A stretch of 64,000 bases of DNA from Tetrapyrgos nigripes (taxonomy: Eukaryota > Basidiomycota > Agaricomycetes > Agaricales > Campanellaceae). Both the position numbers and the translations under genes were made by a program. Where the stretch lies: positions 248,001-312,000 of the forward strand of contig JAACJM010000048.1 of assembly GCA_013368315.1 (NCBI GenBank), read 5' to 3'. This document shows, piece after piece, positions 11,098-23,032 of this stretch (within the stretch, counting starts at the first letter, position 1; the number at the start of each line of letters is the position of its first letter). Below the pieces are notes generated by a model. It made no database searches and had not been told where the DNA came from. It worked only from the letters and a program-made list of their open reading frames with translations.

Positions 11098-12427
11098 AGT
11101 AGCTCGGTACTAGGGCCACTGAGGCTTAGTTCATTGCTTTCGTATTCTATCGGAGGATGTGGATTCATTACATGCTAAAAAGGAAATTTACCAATACTCT
11201 GACGTAGAATTGCACACTGTGTCCTTTTGGCAGAGGTTCGTTTCTAGACGCGAACTTGCCTGACGTGTAAAGACAACATCTGCCACTTCGGCATCATAAT
11301 TTAGGAGATGCGAATCATGGAGGAGTATATTTCCTTCTGAAAAACCTAGCCTCTGTTACGCATCGGATAGCATGAGGTTCAGTTGAGTGCGTGTTGCTGA
11401 GAAGTTCTTGAAATATCTATGCTTGTAGACCTAAGATTGACATTTAGGATATCGGTGAAACGGAGCAGCGGGAAAAAAAGAAAGGATTATGCATATTGGA
11501 AAGAAAGGATTTCTACCTTCGTCTTTCTCGTCTTCCTCCTCCTATGGTCTAGCTCATGAAATTGTGAATGGACTCATAGGGGAGCTTGAAATTGGCTTGA
11601 AACTCTTCTTCCAGTGAATGAGGCAGGAGAATGACCCTATAAACCTCTCAAAAAGCAGTAATCCAGGATACAAGACTTCTTGTCATTCATATGTTGCTCG
11701 GCGATATGATCCGCCCAAGCGAGATACGCATCGAAGACCATAGCTACTCAATATTCATGACTTGCCACTCATGCAATGCTAATTTGATGCTGATGCCACC
11801 AACTATCTCGAAAACTCTCAGCAGCTTTTTGCAGTGAACCTGAGTATATCATCTTACACCATGGTTGGAATATGTACGCACTTACAAGATCCAGAAGAGA
11901 AGGAGGAGAAGAAAGGCCTTTAGAAAAATTTCAGCGTCGCTCTAATCCTCGTGCCACGTAATGCTCCATCCGTCATCATTCTCAAACCGTTGCCATTCGC
12001 ATGCCAATACCTCCTACAACGATATTTTCAATATCCGGGATCTCAAGCTCACTTCCCGGCTCCGCAATGTCTGAATAATGAATGAACTGGATGCATCTCG
12101 GGTTTACATTCTGGTACCACACGCTCAACGTCTATCTTTCAGCTTGCTGCCCGTATACTCGTAAACGAAACTCTCGCTCGTTGTTCTGTGATGTATGTTT
12201 AAATTCTATTTAGAAAAGCATCATGCCAAAGCACACTTTGTCATCACACAACTACGATTTACCATATGTTGCCCAGTGCTACATCTGGGCAAGTCACCTT
12301 GTTCTCCAATCTCGAATCTTGTCCCATTCGATCATTGCGACTTGTTTTGTGTTGCTCACAGCCTGTGCTCCAGCAGAGTCCTGGAAAACAGTCACTGTAG
12401 TTACCCTCCTGGTACTCTATCGAAGGC

Positions 12428-12435
12428 TATAAAAA
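12428..12435 (+). promoter_or_regulatory. TATA box of first GH71 gene
   Basis: TATAAAAA lies 73-80 bases upstream of the ATG at 12508. The same element in the same setting (CTCTATCGAA..CTATAAAA) precedes the second GH71 copy at 15558, so it was duplicated with the gene. Confidence 0.7.
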
Positions 12436-12507
12436 CTTGGGTTCCATTCCCCCAATGACACCTCACTTCAGTCGAATCTCATCTACCTCCCTTCGCCTCT
12501 CAGCAAG

Positions 12508-14292
12508 ATGCGAGCCAGCTTTCATCACTTGTCTTTTCTTCTTCTAGGCGCTGCTGCTTCAGTCGTCTCTCTGACCCTAAACGCCACAGACTTATCTTCG
12601 AGGCAGGCTCCCTCGGACAAGTTTGTTTTCTGTCACTTCATGGTCAGTTATTGTTCACATCGCTCTAACGATATGCCAGCATGTAGCTAATTCCCGTAAT
12701 TCTCAGATTGGTATCGTTTCAAACAGAAACAGCGCTGCTGATTACGACGATGACATGAAGCGCGCCAAAGCTCTCGGAATCGACGCCTTCGCTCTTAACA
12801 TCGGAACCGATCCATTCACTGATACCCAACTCGAGTTCGCCTATGCATCAGCCGCCAACAACGACATGAAAGTCTTCATCTCCTTCGACTTCAACTGGTG
12901 GAACGCAGGTCAAGTCTCCGGAATCGGAACCAAGATTGCCCATTTTGGTGCCCTTCCTGGTCAGCTCAAGGTTGACAACAACAAGATTTTCGTGTCATCG
13001 TTCATTGGTGACGGTTTGGATGTCGGTGCTCTGCGAACCACAGTCGGACAGGACATTTACTTTGCTCCCAATTTCTCGCCTGGTCTGAGCGATTTTGGGC
13101 AGTTAGACGGAGCACTGAATTGGATTGGATGGCCAAGCAACGGGCAAAACAAAGCTCCTAGTGGAGGAAACCTTGTCACGGTCCATGACGGAGATGAAGG
13201 TTATCTCGCCAAGCTAGCTGGCAAGGGATATATCGCTCGTAAGTGCATGTTCATTCTGGACCGCCATGTCCTAATTTCCTTCTTTGTTTTGTCGATGATC
13301 AGCTGCTACTCCGTGGTTCTGTAAGTGAAACAACATCTTGTAAAAGTCCAAGTCTGACCTAACCTTTACGGCGAATTAGCGACCCACTACGGTACGGAGG
13401 TAACATTTAGCAAAAACTGGGTTTTCCCAGGTGACCTACTGTTCTATCAACGTTGGAACGACATTTTGGCTCTTCAGCCTCAATTCGTGGAGATTGTAAC
13501 CTGGAATGATTATGGCGAATCACATTATATCGGTCCATTGTCCTCCCCTCACACGGATGACGGAGCTTCCAAGTGGGCCAATGATATGTAAGTCTTTTTT
13601 TTGTCCTGCGTTGAATTCTTGTTAACAATTACCTTCGTTTTCTTCGTTCCAGGTCTCACACAGGTTGGTCAGAAATGGCCAAGCCTTTTATCGCTGCATA
13701 TAAAGCCGGCGCTTCCTCTGTGGAACAATTTATCCAGAATGATCAACTCATCTACTGGTACCGAATCACTTCGAAAGACATCAACTGCGACGCGACAGAC
13801 ACTACCATGGGCTCAGCCAATAACGCCAGCGGCAATTTCTTTGAGGGAAAACCCAATGGCTTCGAAACGATGGCGGATGATGTTTTCGTCGTCTCCCTTC
13901 TTACCTCTCCCGGAACGGTCACCGTCAACACTGGAGCTATGGAATACACCTTCGACGCACCCGCCGGAGCATCGGCCTTCTCAGTACCGTTCCAAGTTGG
14001 AGCTCAGAGCTTTGCACTCAGTAGGGGTGGATCTCAAGTGATTAGTGCAACTAGTCTGAAGGCCATTCAGGACACATGTCCATGTGGTATCTACAACTTC
14101 AATCCATACGTCGGGATTGTGCCTGACTCGGGCGAAAGGGATGTTCTCCAGGCTGCAGGACTCGCTGCGTTTAGCAACGGGTTGAAGGTGGCTTGTGATG
14201 CTGCCCCTTCTCTGCCTGCTAATCCTCCTGCGACTACCGCTGCCACGGCCACTAGCTCGGCAACAGCAGCTCCCACAAACGTCGTTGTCTAA
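12508..14292 (+). CDS. Glycoside hydrolase family 71 alpha-1,3-glucanase (mutanase), copy 1
   Basis: Secreted GH71 enzymes hydrolyse alpha-1,3-glucan of fungal cell walls, in remodelling or mycoparasitism. Exons 12508-12642, 12707-13238, 13303-13320, 13380-13587 and 13653-14292 join in frame to 510 residues. The N-terminus MRASFHHLSFLLLGAAASVV is a signal peptide. The catalytic domain begins KFVFCHFMIGIVSNRN and holds FISFDFNWWN, IYFAPNF and the family hallmark TWNDYGESHYIGP. Exon 3 is only 18 nt and is required for the PATPWF block. The region after about residue 320 (YWYRIT.. to DTCPCG) is the usual C-terminal beta-rich extension, ending in an Ala/Thr/Ser-rich tail. The start was chosen because it opens the signal peptide just downstream of the TATA box. 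It is intact, unlike its tandem neighbour. Confidence 0.92.
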
Positions 14293-15630
14293 AGTTCAAC
14301 CTAACTTATGCTTATTTCATGCTTATTTATATGGTTTCTTCTTGATTTATTAGGATGTTTTATTAGGATGTATGTATCTCGCATTTGTACTTGTATTTCG
14401 TACAGGATATAGATATCTTATTGCATCAAACATTCGGTCTTGGTCTGAAGCTGGTGTGAAGCTGTCGCGTTGTTGTGGCTAAGCCACCGGAATGATCCGG
14501 TCTTTTGCAGCGCCGCCCCAAACCTGCTTCGGGATGCACGTGCTTAATAGAATAAGTATCTCTTCCTCACCGTTAGCGTGCCTACCATTCGGGTGCCTAC
14601 TTACTACGATATCTTCATTTTCCGCACCCACGACCGAGGAGGGCGATATATCGCGACCACCAGCATCATCAATTGCACCGCGAGGCAGGTAACATCCATA
14701 TGTTTTTCGGAGAAATCAGCATCAGCCCATTCCAGTTCCTGGTCACTTCCTGGTCACTTCTGCAATAGTCATTGTAAGTACTGAAGCGCCACTACCACAT
14801 GTGTGTCCATGAATATTGATTGAAATGATTTCTGCGCTGCTTTGATCAGGTGTTTTCAACCTGGCATTTAACGAGCCTAGACTGCAATTCGCAAGATTCC
14901 TTATGGATGCAGTTGGAAGAGTCGATTATCGATGACAAGGTTATTGTACGTGCTCGCCCCAGTTTTCTAGCAGTCTTGTTGAGATTTATTTTTCCGTTTC
15001 TCCCTGGGCGACTCGGCATGCGACTCGACGTGCTCAGAATGATCTGTCAACGGTTGGTCACCGGGAAGCTCGCATTATTTTGTTGGGTCAGTCAAAAAAA
15101 AAAGTAGTTCCTTGCTAGTTTCGTCAGTTCGGCCGTCCGGACCTTTCTTACAGAGCTACGGGCTGAAAATCAAAATCATTTGGGATCGATAAGAAATTCC
15201 TCAAGGGTTCGCTCCGCTGCAACGACTTCCCAACGTTACAATTCCTGAATAATGAATAAACCGACATGTCATATTTCGGGTAAATGGCTGTAAATTCGCA
15301 AACGAAACTCTCACTTATTCTCTTGCGATGGAAAGACAGCGTGCTAGCAATTTCTACATCATCATACGACCATAGTTCACCATATGTCCTCTATTACACC
15401 TGCATATCTTGGTTTGTTTTCCATTGACGAATGCTATCCATCTGATCATTGTCGCTCAAGTTTCGATGAAAGTCTTCACTGCCTGTGCTTCACCAGAGTC
15501 TTGGTGATCGATTGCTAGCGCTCAGTCCTTTGCATGCTTTCTGGCTCTATCGAATTCTATAAAAGCCTTCTCACTTTCCCAATGTTCCTCACTCTAGTTG
15601 AGCCTTGCACACCTACCTTCTCGTCCCAGT
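14293..15630. other. Intergenic region between tandem GH71 copies
   Basis: No gene is supported. From about 15230 to 15630 the sequence is a diverged copy of the upstream region of GH71 copy 1 (shared CTGAATAATGAAT, ACGAAACTCTC, CACCATATGT and CTCTATCGAA..CTATAAAA blocks in the same order). The duplicated unit therefore includes at least 400 bp of promoter. Confidence 0.6.
15558..15564 (+). promoter_or_regulatory. TATA box of second GH71 copy
   Basis: TATAAAA lies about 70 bases upstream of the ATG at 15631, matching position and context of the TATA box of copy 1. Confidence 0.7.
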
Positions 15631-17396
15631 ATGCGAGCTAGCTTGCTTCACTTGTTTGGCCTTCTACTAGGCGCTGTGGCCTCGGTCGTCTCCCTTCCCA
15701 ATAACGCCACAGACCTCTCTTCAAGGCAGGCGGCTACCAACAAGCTTGTTTTCTGTCACTTTATGGTGAATGGTCTTGCTCATCTCCCTCGTACTCACCT
15801 ACGTCTTACTCATACACCTGATTCATGACAGATCGGTATCGTCTCGAACCGCAACAGTGCCGCTGATTTCGACGACGATATGAAGCGTGCTAAGGCTCTC
15901 GGTATCGACGCCTTCGCTCTCAACATTGGAACCGATCCATTCACCGATACTCAACTCGAGTTCGCCTATGCATCAGCCGCCAACAACGGCATGAAAGTCT
16001 TCATCTCCTTCGACTTCAACTGGTGGAACACGGGTCAAACCGCCGAAATCGCATCCAAGATTACTCATTACGGTGCTCTTCCTGCCCAGCTCAGAGTCGA
16101 CAACAACAAGATTTTCGTGTCATCATTCGCCGGCGACGGACTGAATGTCGCTGCTCTCCGATCCGCGGTTGGGCAGGATATCTATTTTGCTCCTAATTTC
16201 CATCCTGGCCAGAGTGACTTTGGGGTGTTGGACGGAGGTTTTCTTGGATGGGCTGGCAAAATAACGGGAACAATAAGGCCCCTGCCGGGGGAAACCTCGT
16301 CACAGTTCATGCTGGCGATCAGTCCTATGTCAATACTCTAGCCGGCAAGGGGTATATCGCTCGTGAGTTCCAATGAATTGTGAGTCGTTCCGGATGCTGA
16401 CTTTGATGTCCCGTCTACCATAATCAGCTGCTTCTCCTTGGTTCTGTAAGTGTCTCAACAGCCTACCCTGATCTGTCGCTTATTCTGTATCAATTAGCCA
16501 CTCACTTTGGTCCGGAAGTATCGTACAGCAAGAACTGGGTTTTCCCTGGTGACTTGTTGTGGTATCAACGTTGGCACGACATCTTGACTCTTCAACCTCG
16601 TTTCGTCGAAATCGTCACCTGGAACGACTATGGCGAATCACACTATATTGGTCCTTTGTCCTCGCCTCATACGGATGACGGTAGCTCTAAGTGGGTCAAT
16701 GATATGTAAGTTGTCTTGACTTCTCTCTATATTCATCTTCTTACTGCTTTCAATTCCAGGCCTCACAAAGGCTGGTTGGATATGGCCAAACCCTTTATCG
16801 CCGCATATAAAGCAGGCTCTCCCTCTGTAGATCCCTTCATCACGAGCGATCAGCTCATCTACTGGTACCGAATCACCCCGAAAGATCTCAACTGCGACGC
16901 TACCGACACAACCATGGTGCCGGCTAACAACGCATCTGGGAACTACTTCGAGGGGCGACCTAACGGCTTCGAGGCGATGACTGACGATGTTTTCGTCGTC
17001 TCTCTTCTCACCTCTCCTGGAACAGTCACCGTTAATTCTGGAGCTCAGAAGTACACCTTCGACGCACCCTCCGGAGCATCAGCCTTTGCTGTACCCTTCC
17101 GAATTGGAGCTCAGAGCTTCGCACTCAGCAGAGGTGGAAATCAGGTTATTGGTGCGACTAGCCTGAAGGTTATTCAGGATACATGTCCTTGCGGGCTGTA
17201 TAAGTTCAATCCATACGTGGGCACGGTACCAGAAAGTGATAGGGATGCCCTCCAAGGCGCGTCACTCTCTTCCTTTACCAATGGGCTGAAGGTGGCCTAT
17301 AATCCCGCCCCTTCACTGCCTGCTTCCCCTCCTGCGACTACAGCTGCAACGGCTACCAGCTCCGCAACAGCAGCTCCAATCACAGTTTCCGTGTAA
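15631..17396 (+). pseudogene. GH71 alpha-1,3-glucanase copy 2, broken by a 1-nt frameshift
   Basis: This is a tandem paralogue of the gene at 12508, with the same five-exon layout: 15631-15765, 15832-16362, 16428-16445 (again 18 nt), 16498-16705, 16760-17396. The signal peptide (MRASLLHLFGLLLGAVASVV), FDFNWWN, TWNDYGESHYIGP and YWYRIT blocks are all present. At 16237-16240 (GGAGGTTTTC) one base is missing relative to copy 1. Read on, the frame hits TAG at 16339-16341. Read one base later it continues GWQNNGNNKAPAGGNL, matching copy 1 (GWPSNGQNKAPSGGNL). No GT-AG intron rescues the frame. Everything else is well conserved, so inactivation is recent, or the base is a sequencing or assembly error. 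Confidence 0.75.
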
Positions 17397-19171
17397 ATTG
17401 AATGATTTGTATGATTTGTTGTGACTCTTTCTTTGCTTTCGGGATGTATGCATGTCTTTTGCCTGTCGTCTCTTAACTTTGTATCAATTATGTAGCTAAA
17501 CATTGGCACAGCGCCGTTTGAAGTGAAGAACGAACATGAATCCGCATACAGTTTCCATTTCCTCTCTACGTATATCCTACACAACCGACTGGAACCTCAA
17601 CCGAAAGACCCGTCTAAAAGATGCATCCGGACACTACGGCACTATCTTGTGTAAGTTCAGGATGACAAACATCGTAGAGCGATTACTTTCCTGCTATTTG
17701 GGCAACATATCTTTGCGAGTGTATGATTGGGTTGGAGTCAACCCCCAATCCCCCCCGACCAAAGACTATGTCGCTTCTGCTTAAGGGAGATCGAAACACC
17801 GGAGCATACTCTTATGCAATGCATGACAATGACTCAAATCCAGAAACAATGGTCCTTCGCAATGCCCTTGCAGACACCATCTTAGCTAAATGTCAGTGGC
17901 GCATACCCGTAGCCTTATCCAACGCTGAGGCCTTACATTGGCTGAGGAAAATCCTTTTTTGCTGGGACTTGGCATGAGTAGTCGGCAAATACATTGATGA
18001 GGTCTCTTCCATCTGGTCAAGGACGGCTATGTATCATCCATAGTCCATTACTAGTACACTGTCCGCCGAAGTGGGAATAGGGTTTTCTGAACCCACACCT
18101 TTACACTCCCAAGACACCTTCCCATAGTAGAACCCTCTCGCCGCGTCGAAGGAAGATTGGCTCGGTTGGTCCTTGTGAGACAGGTATAAGGGGGAATTTT
18201 TTGAGTCCTGCCCCGTAGCAGGTAAAATTGGGGCAACGAGTTATTAACTTTGGATCCCTCGTGTACTGCTTATGACCTGTAAACTGGTAGTTCCTCAAAG
18301 GGACCACGCTGTGTATCTATCTATCTATCTTTCTTTCTCCTTCCGCGTCGAAGCAATCCGTTGCTTCGCTATCTGATAGCCTCTTGCGTAAAGTCAATTG
18401 TGGAAAGTCTCCGGAGAATTCTATACAGGTAACTTCTAGCTCTCCCGGCCTGTAGCTGCGTGTCCTTCGGACTCAAGATGTCGTCACCGTCGATTTCTAG
18501 ACTACACGATAACGATACTCTGGACACAGAAGTGTTTGGCTGATTCGCACGAAGGCTCGGAGGAGAAGGATGTGGACTATTACCCTGGCTAGGACCATAC
18601 ACTCACTGTAATGCATCCCGCAAGAATCCAGAACTCGGCTTACGACTTGCCATTACTTATGGTCCTGGCAGTATCAGCTGTCATGGTGCTGGGGCATCTG
18701 GGGATTCTTGGAGCAGTGGAGCATTGGGAACGTGCCCTGAACAATTCATACCTGCGATTGCTCGGCTTCCATTGAATACCGACTTGATACCGACCGATGT
18801 ATCGCAAAGACCAAGCAGATTGTCTAGACTGATAGTCTACCTGTTTCTGGAAGTATGCTCGCCACGTGTTTGTACTGATTTGGCGATTTCGACTCACCAG
18901 TAGCCATGTAATACAGGATATGTTGCCTCTCTGATCATGACAGTTTATATTCCTATGTCTTTAAATTTTGGCATTTTCAGGATGAGGGCAGGCTCGAGTC
19001 TATCGCCGGCAAAATCTCGGTCTGCTCGGCATGACATGCCAATCTGTTGGTTGGTTCCTCTCCCTGTCCGAACACTCGCACTGCGCATTCCATATAGACT
19101 CAGGCCGTTGTCATTGGAGGAATGGGCTTCTATCTGTATTATCATCATCCATTTTCGCCCCTACAGGCTCT
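17397..19171. other. Gene-poor stretch between GH71 copy 2 and MFS transporter
   Basis: I see no supported gene. A short TCTA repeat run (about 18315-18335) and a small hairpin (GAAGCAATCCGTTGCTTC, about 18350) are the only clear structures. Short frames here have no recognisable motifs or splice partners. Confidence 0.45.
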
Positions 19172-21688
19172 ATGGCACGTTCCCAGTCCCCTTCTCCAGC
19201 CATGAAGAAAGCCGGAGAAGCTGAAAATCCTCACTCAAGCATCTCACCAGATACTGAGACGATGAGTAAAAGGAGTTTATTTTCATCCGTGTGTATTGTT
19301 GGAACGTGTACGCTCGCTATGATTGCCAACGTACGTCGTGCTGGTCGTAATTCCATTCTTTTCCGAGACTGACAAATTTTTCCTCTTGAAGATTTCCAAC
19401 AACACAACCGTATCCATAGCCCTTCCTACCATTCAACGCGAACTTCATATCCCCCCAGTTCAGCTTCAGTGGATTGTGTCAGCTTACCCTTTGAGCTCGG
19501 TATGCTCCTCTCCTATGGGTCTCGCTTTATGACAGCTGATATCCTTGCAGGGTTGCTTGCTTTTACTTTTTGGACGACTAGCCGATTTGTATGGGAGGAA
19601 AAAATCATTTTTGTTGGGGTCCATCTGGCTCATTGCATTCACGTTGGGATGTGCGTTTGCGAAAGGTACGCGTGTGACTCGTAATTATATCGTTGGTGCT
19701 TACTTTAATCTTGGACATCTTCTCAAGACTCTCTGACCCTTGATATCCTTCGTGCCGTGCAAGGTATTGGCGCAGCAGCGACTATACCCTCTTCAGTATG
19801 TCTCTAGTACTCAATCGTCTTCCAGCTGCCCACTAAAATAATCTGATCTCATTGCACCAGATCGGGACATTGGCTCACTCTTTCCCTCCCTCAACCAAAG
19901 CCCAAGCTATCGCGTTTTCTACATTTGCGGCAGGGGCCCCACTTGGAGGTGCACTAGGGTTTGCTTTTGGAGGATTGCTTACGGAACTCACTGAGTGAGT
20001 TTTGATCTATGCTACAAATTTCGCCGATTTACATTGTTCCTCTTTTCCCCTACTAGGAAGACCTGGCGATCCCCATTCTACCTGAGTTCAGTACGTCTAT
20101 CTGGTCTCTTCTCTTCGAATGTCAGAGTCAATACCGTATTCTGCAGGCCCTGACCTTTATATCTCTCATTGGCGCCATCTTCTCTTTCGATGCGGACAAG
20201 CCTTCCACCGAACATGATCGGCGAGTAGACTGGATAGGAGCCTTCCTCATCACTGTAGGACTTGTTCTCATTGTGTTCGTTCTTGGACAAGTGGAAGTAG
20301 CTCCCAGACAATGGTCTACATCCTGTGAGTGACCAGTTCACAAACTAAGTCATACCGCTAATGGCTAACCTTCCTATAGATATCATTGTCCTTCTAATCT
20401 TCGGCGTGCTGTTCACGATTCTCTTTTTGCTATGGCAATACCATCTGGAACACCTACACGATATCCTCGCTCCGTCACATTCACATTCTGGTTCAGAGTC
20501 ATGCAGCACGCCTACTTCTTTTACATGGCCACTGGAACAAAACCTGCCTTCGTGGTCTCGACGTCTACAGACATGGTTACCAAGTCCTCCTCCGTTGATG
20601 AAATTATCATTATGGACAAGAGGACATGGCAGAGTGGCTGCGGTGATGGCTATAGCGTTTTTGAATTGGTGTTGTTTTATGGGCTTCAATTACTGGGTTG
20701 GCGTGCGTAGCTTTACTGTCTTCTTTCCGAGTCTTACTAGTAGATTAGCTGACAACTTCTCCCACATACAGTTGTACTATCAAGACTTCCTCCGTCTGTC
20801 CCCTTTACAAACTGTTGCAAGACTGGCTCCGATGTTCATCACTGGCATATTATGCAATGTTATCGTTGCAGCGTTCATCAACCGTATACCTATGGTAGTG
20901 CTAGTGGGTGAGGTCTCTTCACCTTCCTTCGCTGTTGTCGTTGTCTCTAACTTGACCTCAATCTTTCCCCATGCATCTTCTCTGATCATGCATAGTTATG
21001 GGAACAACCTTGACCAGTACCGCAGCTCTCCTCTTCGCCCTTATCAACCCCAATGCAGTCTACTGGGCCTTTGGCTTCCCAGCAGCAATCATCGCTGTCT
21101 TTGGTGCAGATTTCGTCTTTGCTCCAGGGACGATGTACGTGTCGAGTGTGAGCCAGGCCCATGAACAGAGTGTAGCGGGTGCAGTTTTCCAGACTGTTAC
21201 ACAGGTGAGGAAGTCTACTTAGTAGTTTGCCAGTCCATCCCTCCCAATTTTCTCGTAGATGTGACGCGTTGCTGAGTCGTGGTTTTTCTTCGTTCACGTT
21301 ATAGGTTGGAACATCCTTGGGAGTAGCAGTATCCACTGTCGTCTTCGATCACGTCTCCAGAAATCATCAAGGAAACGTTCCTCACCAACCTGGACCTGGA
21401 CCTGGACCTGGACATCCGCCCGGTCCTCCTCCCCCTCCCCCTCCTCCTGGGCTGAGTTCATATCACGCAGCTCAGTGGTCCAATTTTGCGTTTGGTGTCC
21501 TAGGTGTGTCTCATCTCTGTCTTATTGTCTAGGAATGGGATTTTACTTACAAGGGTACATGCATAGCCACGATAGTTGGACTGGTGTTTCTGCGTGGTAT
21601 CCGGGCCTTGGGACGGCCAAAAGCTTCCACTGCGCCGTCGATGAGGCAGCTGGAAGCCGATCCGGAAGAAAAAGCGGGCGTTGCGTGA
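19172..21688 (+). CDS. Major facilitator superfamily transporter, DHA2/14-TM drug:H+ antiporter type
   Basis: An integral membrane exporter. Exon 1 opens at 19172 (MARSQSPSPAMKK, acidic/Ser-rich cytosolic N-terminus). It joins at 19392 (ISNNTTVSIALPTIQREL) and 19551, where GRLADLYGRKKSF is the MFS motif A loop between TM2 and TM3. Further exons give DILRAVQGIGAA (TM4 R-G motif), PLGGALGFAFGGLL (drug-antiporter motif C-like), RVDWIGAFLITVGLVL, QLYYQDFLRLSP, MFITGILCNVIVA and YWAFGFPAAIIAVFGADFVF. The likely last exon follows an intron near 21510-21550 and encodes a final TM (CIATIVGLVFLRGIRALGRP), ending at TGA 21686-21688. At least nine introns are present; some junctions between 20340 and 20780 are unresolved. 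A run of Pro/Gly (PGPGPGPGHPPGPPPPPPPP) sits before the last helix. The substrate is unknown. Confidence 0.82.
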
Positions 21689-22023
21689 GGAGACTGACTC
21701 CATGATATTGGAGAGTCTCATGTATCATATATGTAGGTCGGAACAGTTTAATATCACCGTCAGTGGTCAGTACAGTACTAGTCACATATCTTATTAGCTA
21801 GCCTGGGCAAATTTAGGCAGTCTTGCCGTTCTTTGTCCAGCTTATTATCTTGGAGTAAACCTATAGCCTTGCAGCCTTGCTTGCCACCATAAGGTCGACA
21901 GCCCGAGGTAACTCGTCATCGTATGTCACAAAAGCAACAAACAAACGAAGTTTGAAATAAACTTGAAGACGCGACGCGTTGGTGTTACATACATGTGCAC
22001 TTTTTACATACGATTCGTTCTCT
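21689..22023. other. Convergent intergenic region
   Basis: This is the 3' space between the MFS gene (+) and the GNAT gene (-). I see no coding exon or repeat. Confidence 0.5.
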
Positions 22024-22578
22024 TCAATACAACTTCATCCCCATGGACCTCGGCATCGCATCCACAAACCCATTCCTCTCATATAACTTCCTACCCGGCA
22101 CATCTGCGAACAACGTTATATAAGGCTTCCCTCCATCATCCTTGGGTACGCTTTCCCAAATTTTCTTCAGTAATGCTTTGAGAATGATATCTCCCAATCC
22201 TCTGCGCTGATGTTCAGGAAGAACAGCCATGTCTACTATGTGGAAGTACCATCCACCGTCGCCGATGATGCGACCCATGGCTATGGGTACTGGGTTGGAG
22301 GCGGTGGAGGTGGAGCGATCGCTCTCGGACTCGGAAGGGTTTTTGGGCGCCTCGTATGTGATAAAGCACCCAGACCAGCTTCCGTTGATGGCAGCGCTAG
22401 CTTGGGCGGAGGTCTTTGGAGTCAGGCCTGATGCCTTACGGAGGTGAAGGTAATCCGTCACGGGGGGATAGCCTTCGCGGAGAGTATAACTGGGTGGAAG
22501 AGTAGGAAGCTGGTCGTCGGATGCAGTCGACATCGTTGAAGAAGAATAAGAAGGGGTGTATGAGTCAGGTACACACAT
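22024..22578 (-). CDS. GNAT-family N-acetyltransferase
   Basis: A single exon of 184 residues, probably a cytosolic acetyl-CoA-dependent N-acetyltransferase. The acetyl-CoA loop is visible as AVLPEHQRRGLGDIILKALL (motif A, R/Q-x-x-G-x-G). It is preceded by the beta-strand segment GRIIGDGGWYFHIVDM and followed by the usual C-terminal YERNGFVD motif. The N-terminal 16 residues before MSTASDDQLPTLPPSYTL look non-conserved, so translation may start at the second ATG (22533). The length suits a one-domain GNAT of the type that acetylates small amines; the substrate cannot be inferred. Confidence 0.85.
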   Translation of the reverse strand: MCVPDSYTPSYSSSTMSTASDDQLPTLPPSYTLREGYPPVTDYLHLRKASGLTPKTSAQASAAINGSWSGCFITYEAPKNPSESESDRSTSTASNPVPIAMGRIIGDGGWYFHIVDMAVLPEHQRRGLGDIILKALLKKIWESVPKDDGGKPYITLFADVPGRKLYERNGFVDAMPRSMGMKLY

Positions 22579-23032
22579 GTTTAAAACGTTTTGGTATTCA
22601 TCTGATAACCTCCCCAGTCAAAGACTCAATACATAACAATCCCCTTTCTGCGCCTAATGGTGCCTCCTAGGTATACTGGTGGTTGGTAGTCGATCTGGGT
22701 ACTCACATATCTCTTTCGTTACCAGTTCCTGCTGCTTCAAGACCTCTGTCGACAGCACCACTAACGTTCAAAACCAGTCCAGAGTCTTTAAGCTCGCCAT
22801 TAAGAAGTAAGGAATGTGTCGATACGTTCTCCGGGCTTGGAGAGAGAAAATACTAAGAAATACTTTATGTATGTACAAAAATATGTGTCCCAAACCTTTG
22901 TCAATGACTATTCGGAATATGTACATATCTTTATTCGAGGAGGATGAGAAGAGTTTGCACCAAGAAATTGAGCCAAATCGCGAGTGCTTCATTGTACTAA
23001 TTATGTGAACCAATCCGTCAGTGCCCATCGAT
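22579..23032. other. Intergenic region between GNAT and DUF6533 genes
   Basis: This lies downstream of the DUF6533 gene and upstream of the GNAT gene, both on the minus strand. I see nothing supported in it. Confidence 0.45.

Larger units (their letters stand above)
9549..12507. other. Long gene-poor stretch before the GH71 pair
   Basis: No exon chain is supported. The 3' tail of the regulator gene runs to about 9900. Notable items are a diverged tandem duplication (10767-10970) and a 29-bp palindrome (11069-11097). The last 500 bases are the GH71 promoter region, which has a paralogous copy upstream of the second GH71 gene. Confidence 0.5.

Noticed and set aside
15880..16341. GH71 copy 2 as a naturally short protein ending at 16341
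   Set aside because: The shifted frame downstream matches copy 1 residue by residue and all later exons are conserved, so the stop comes from a lost base.
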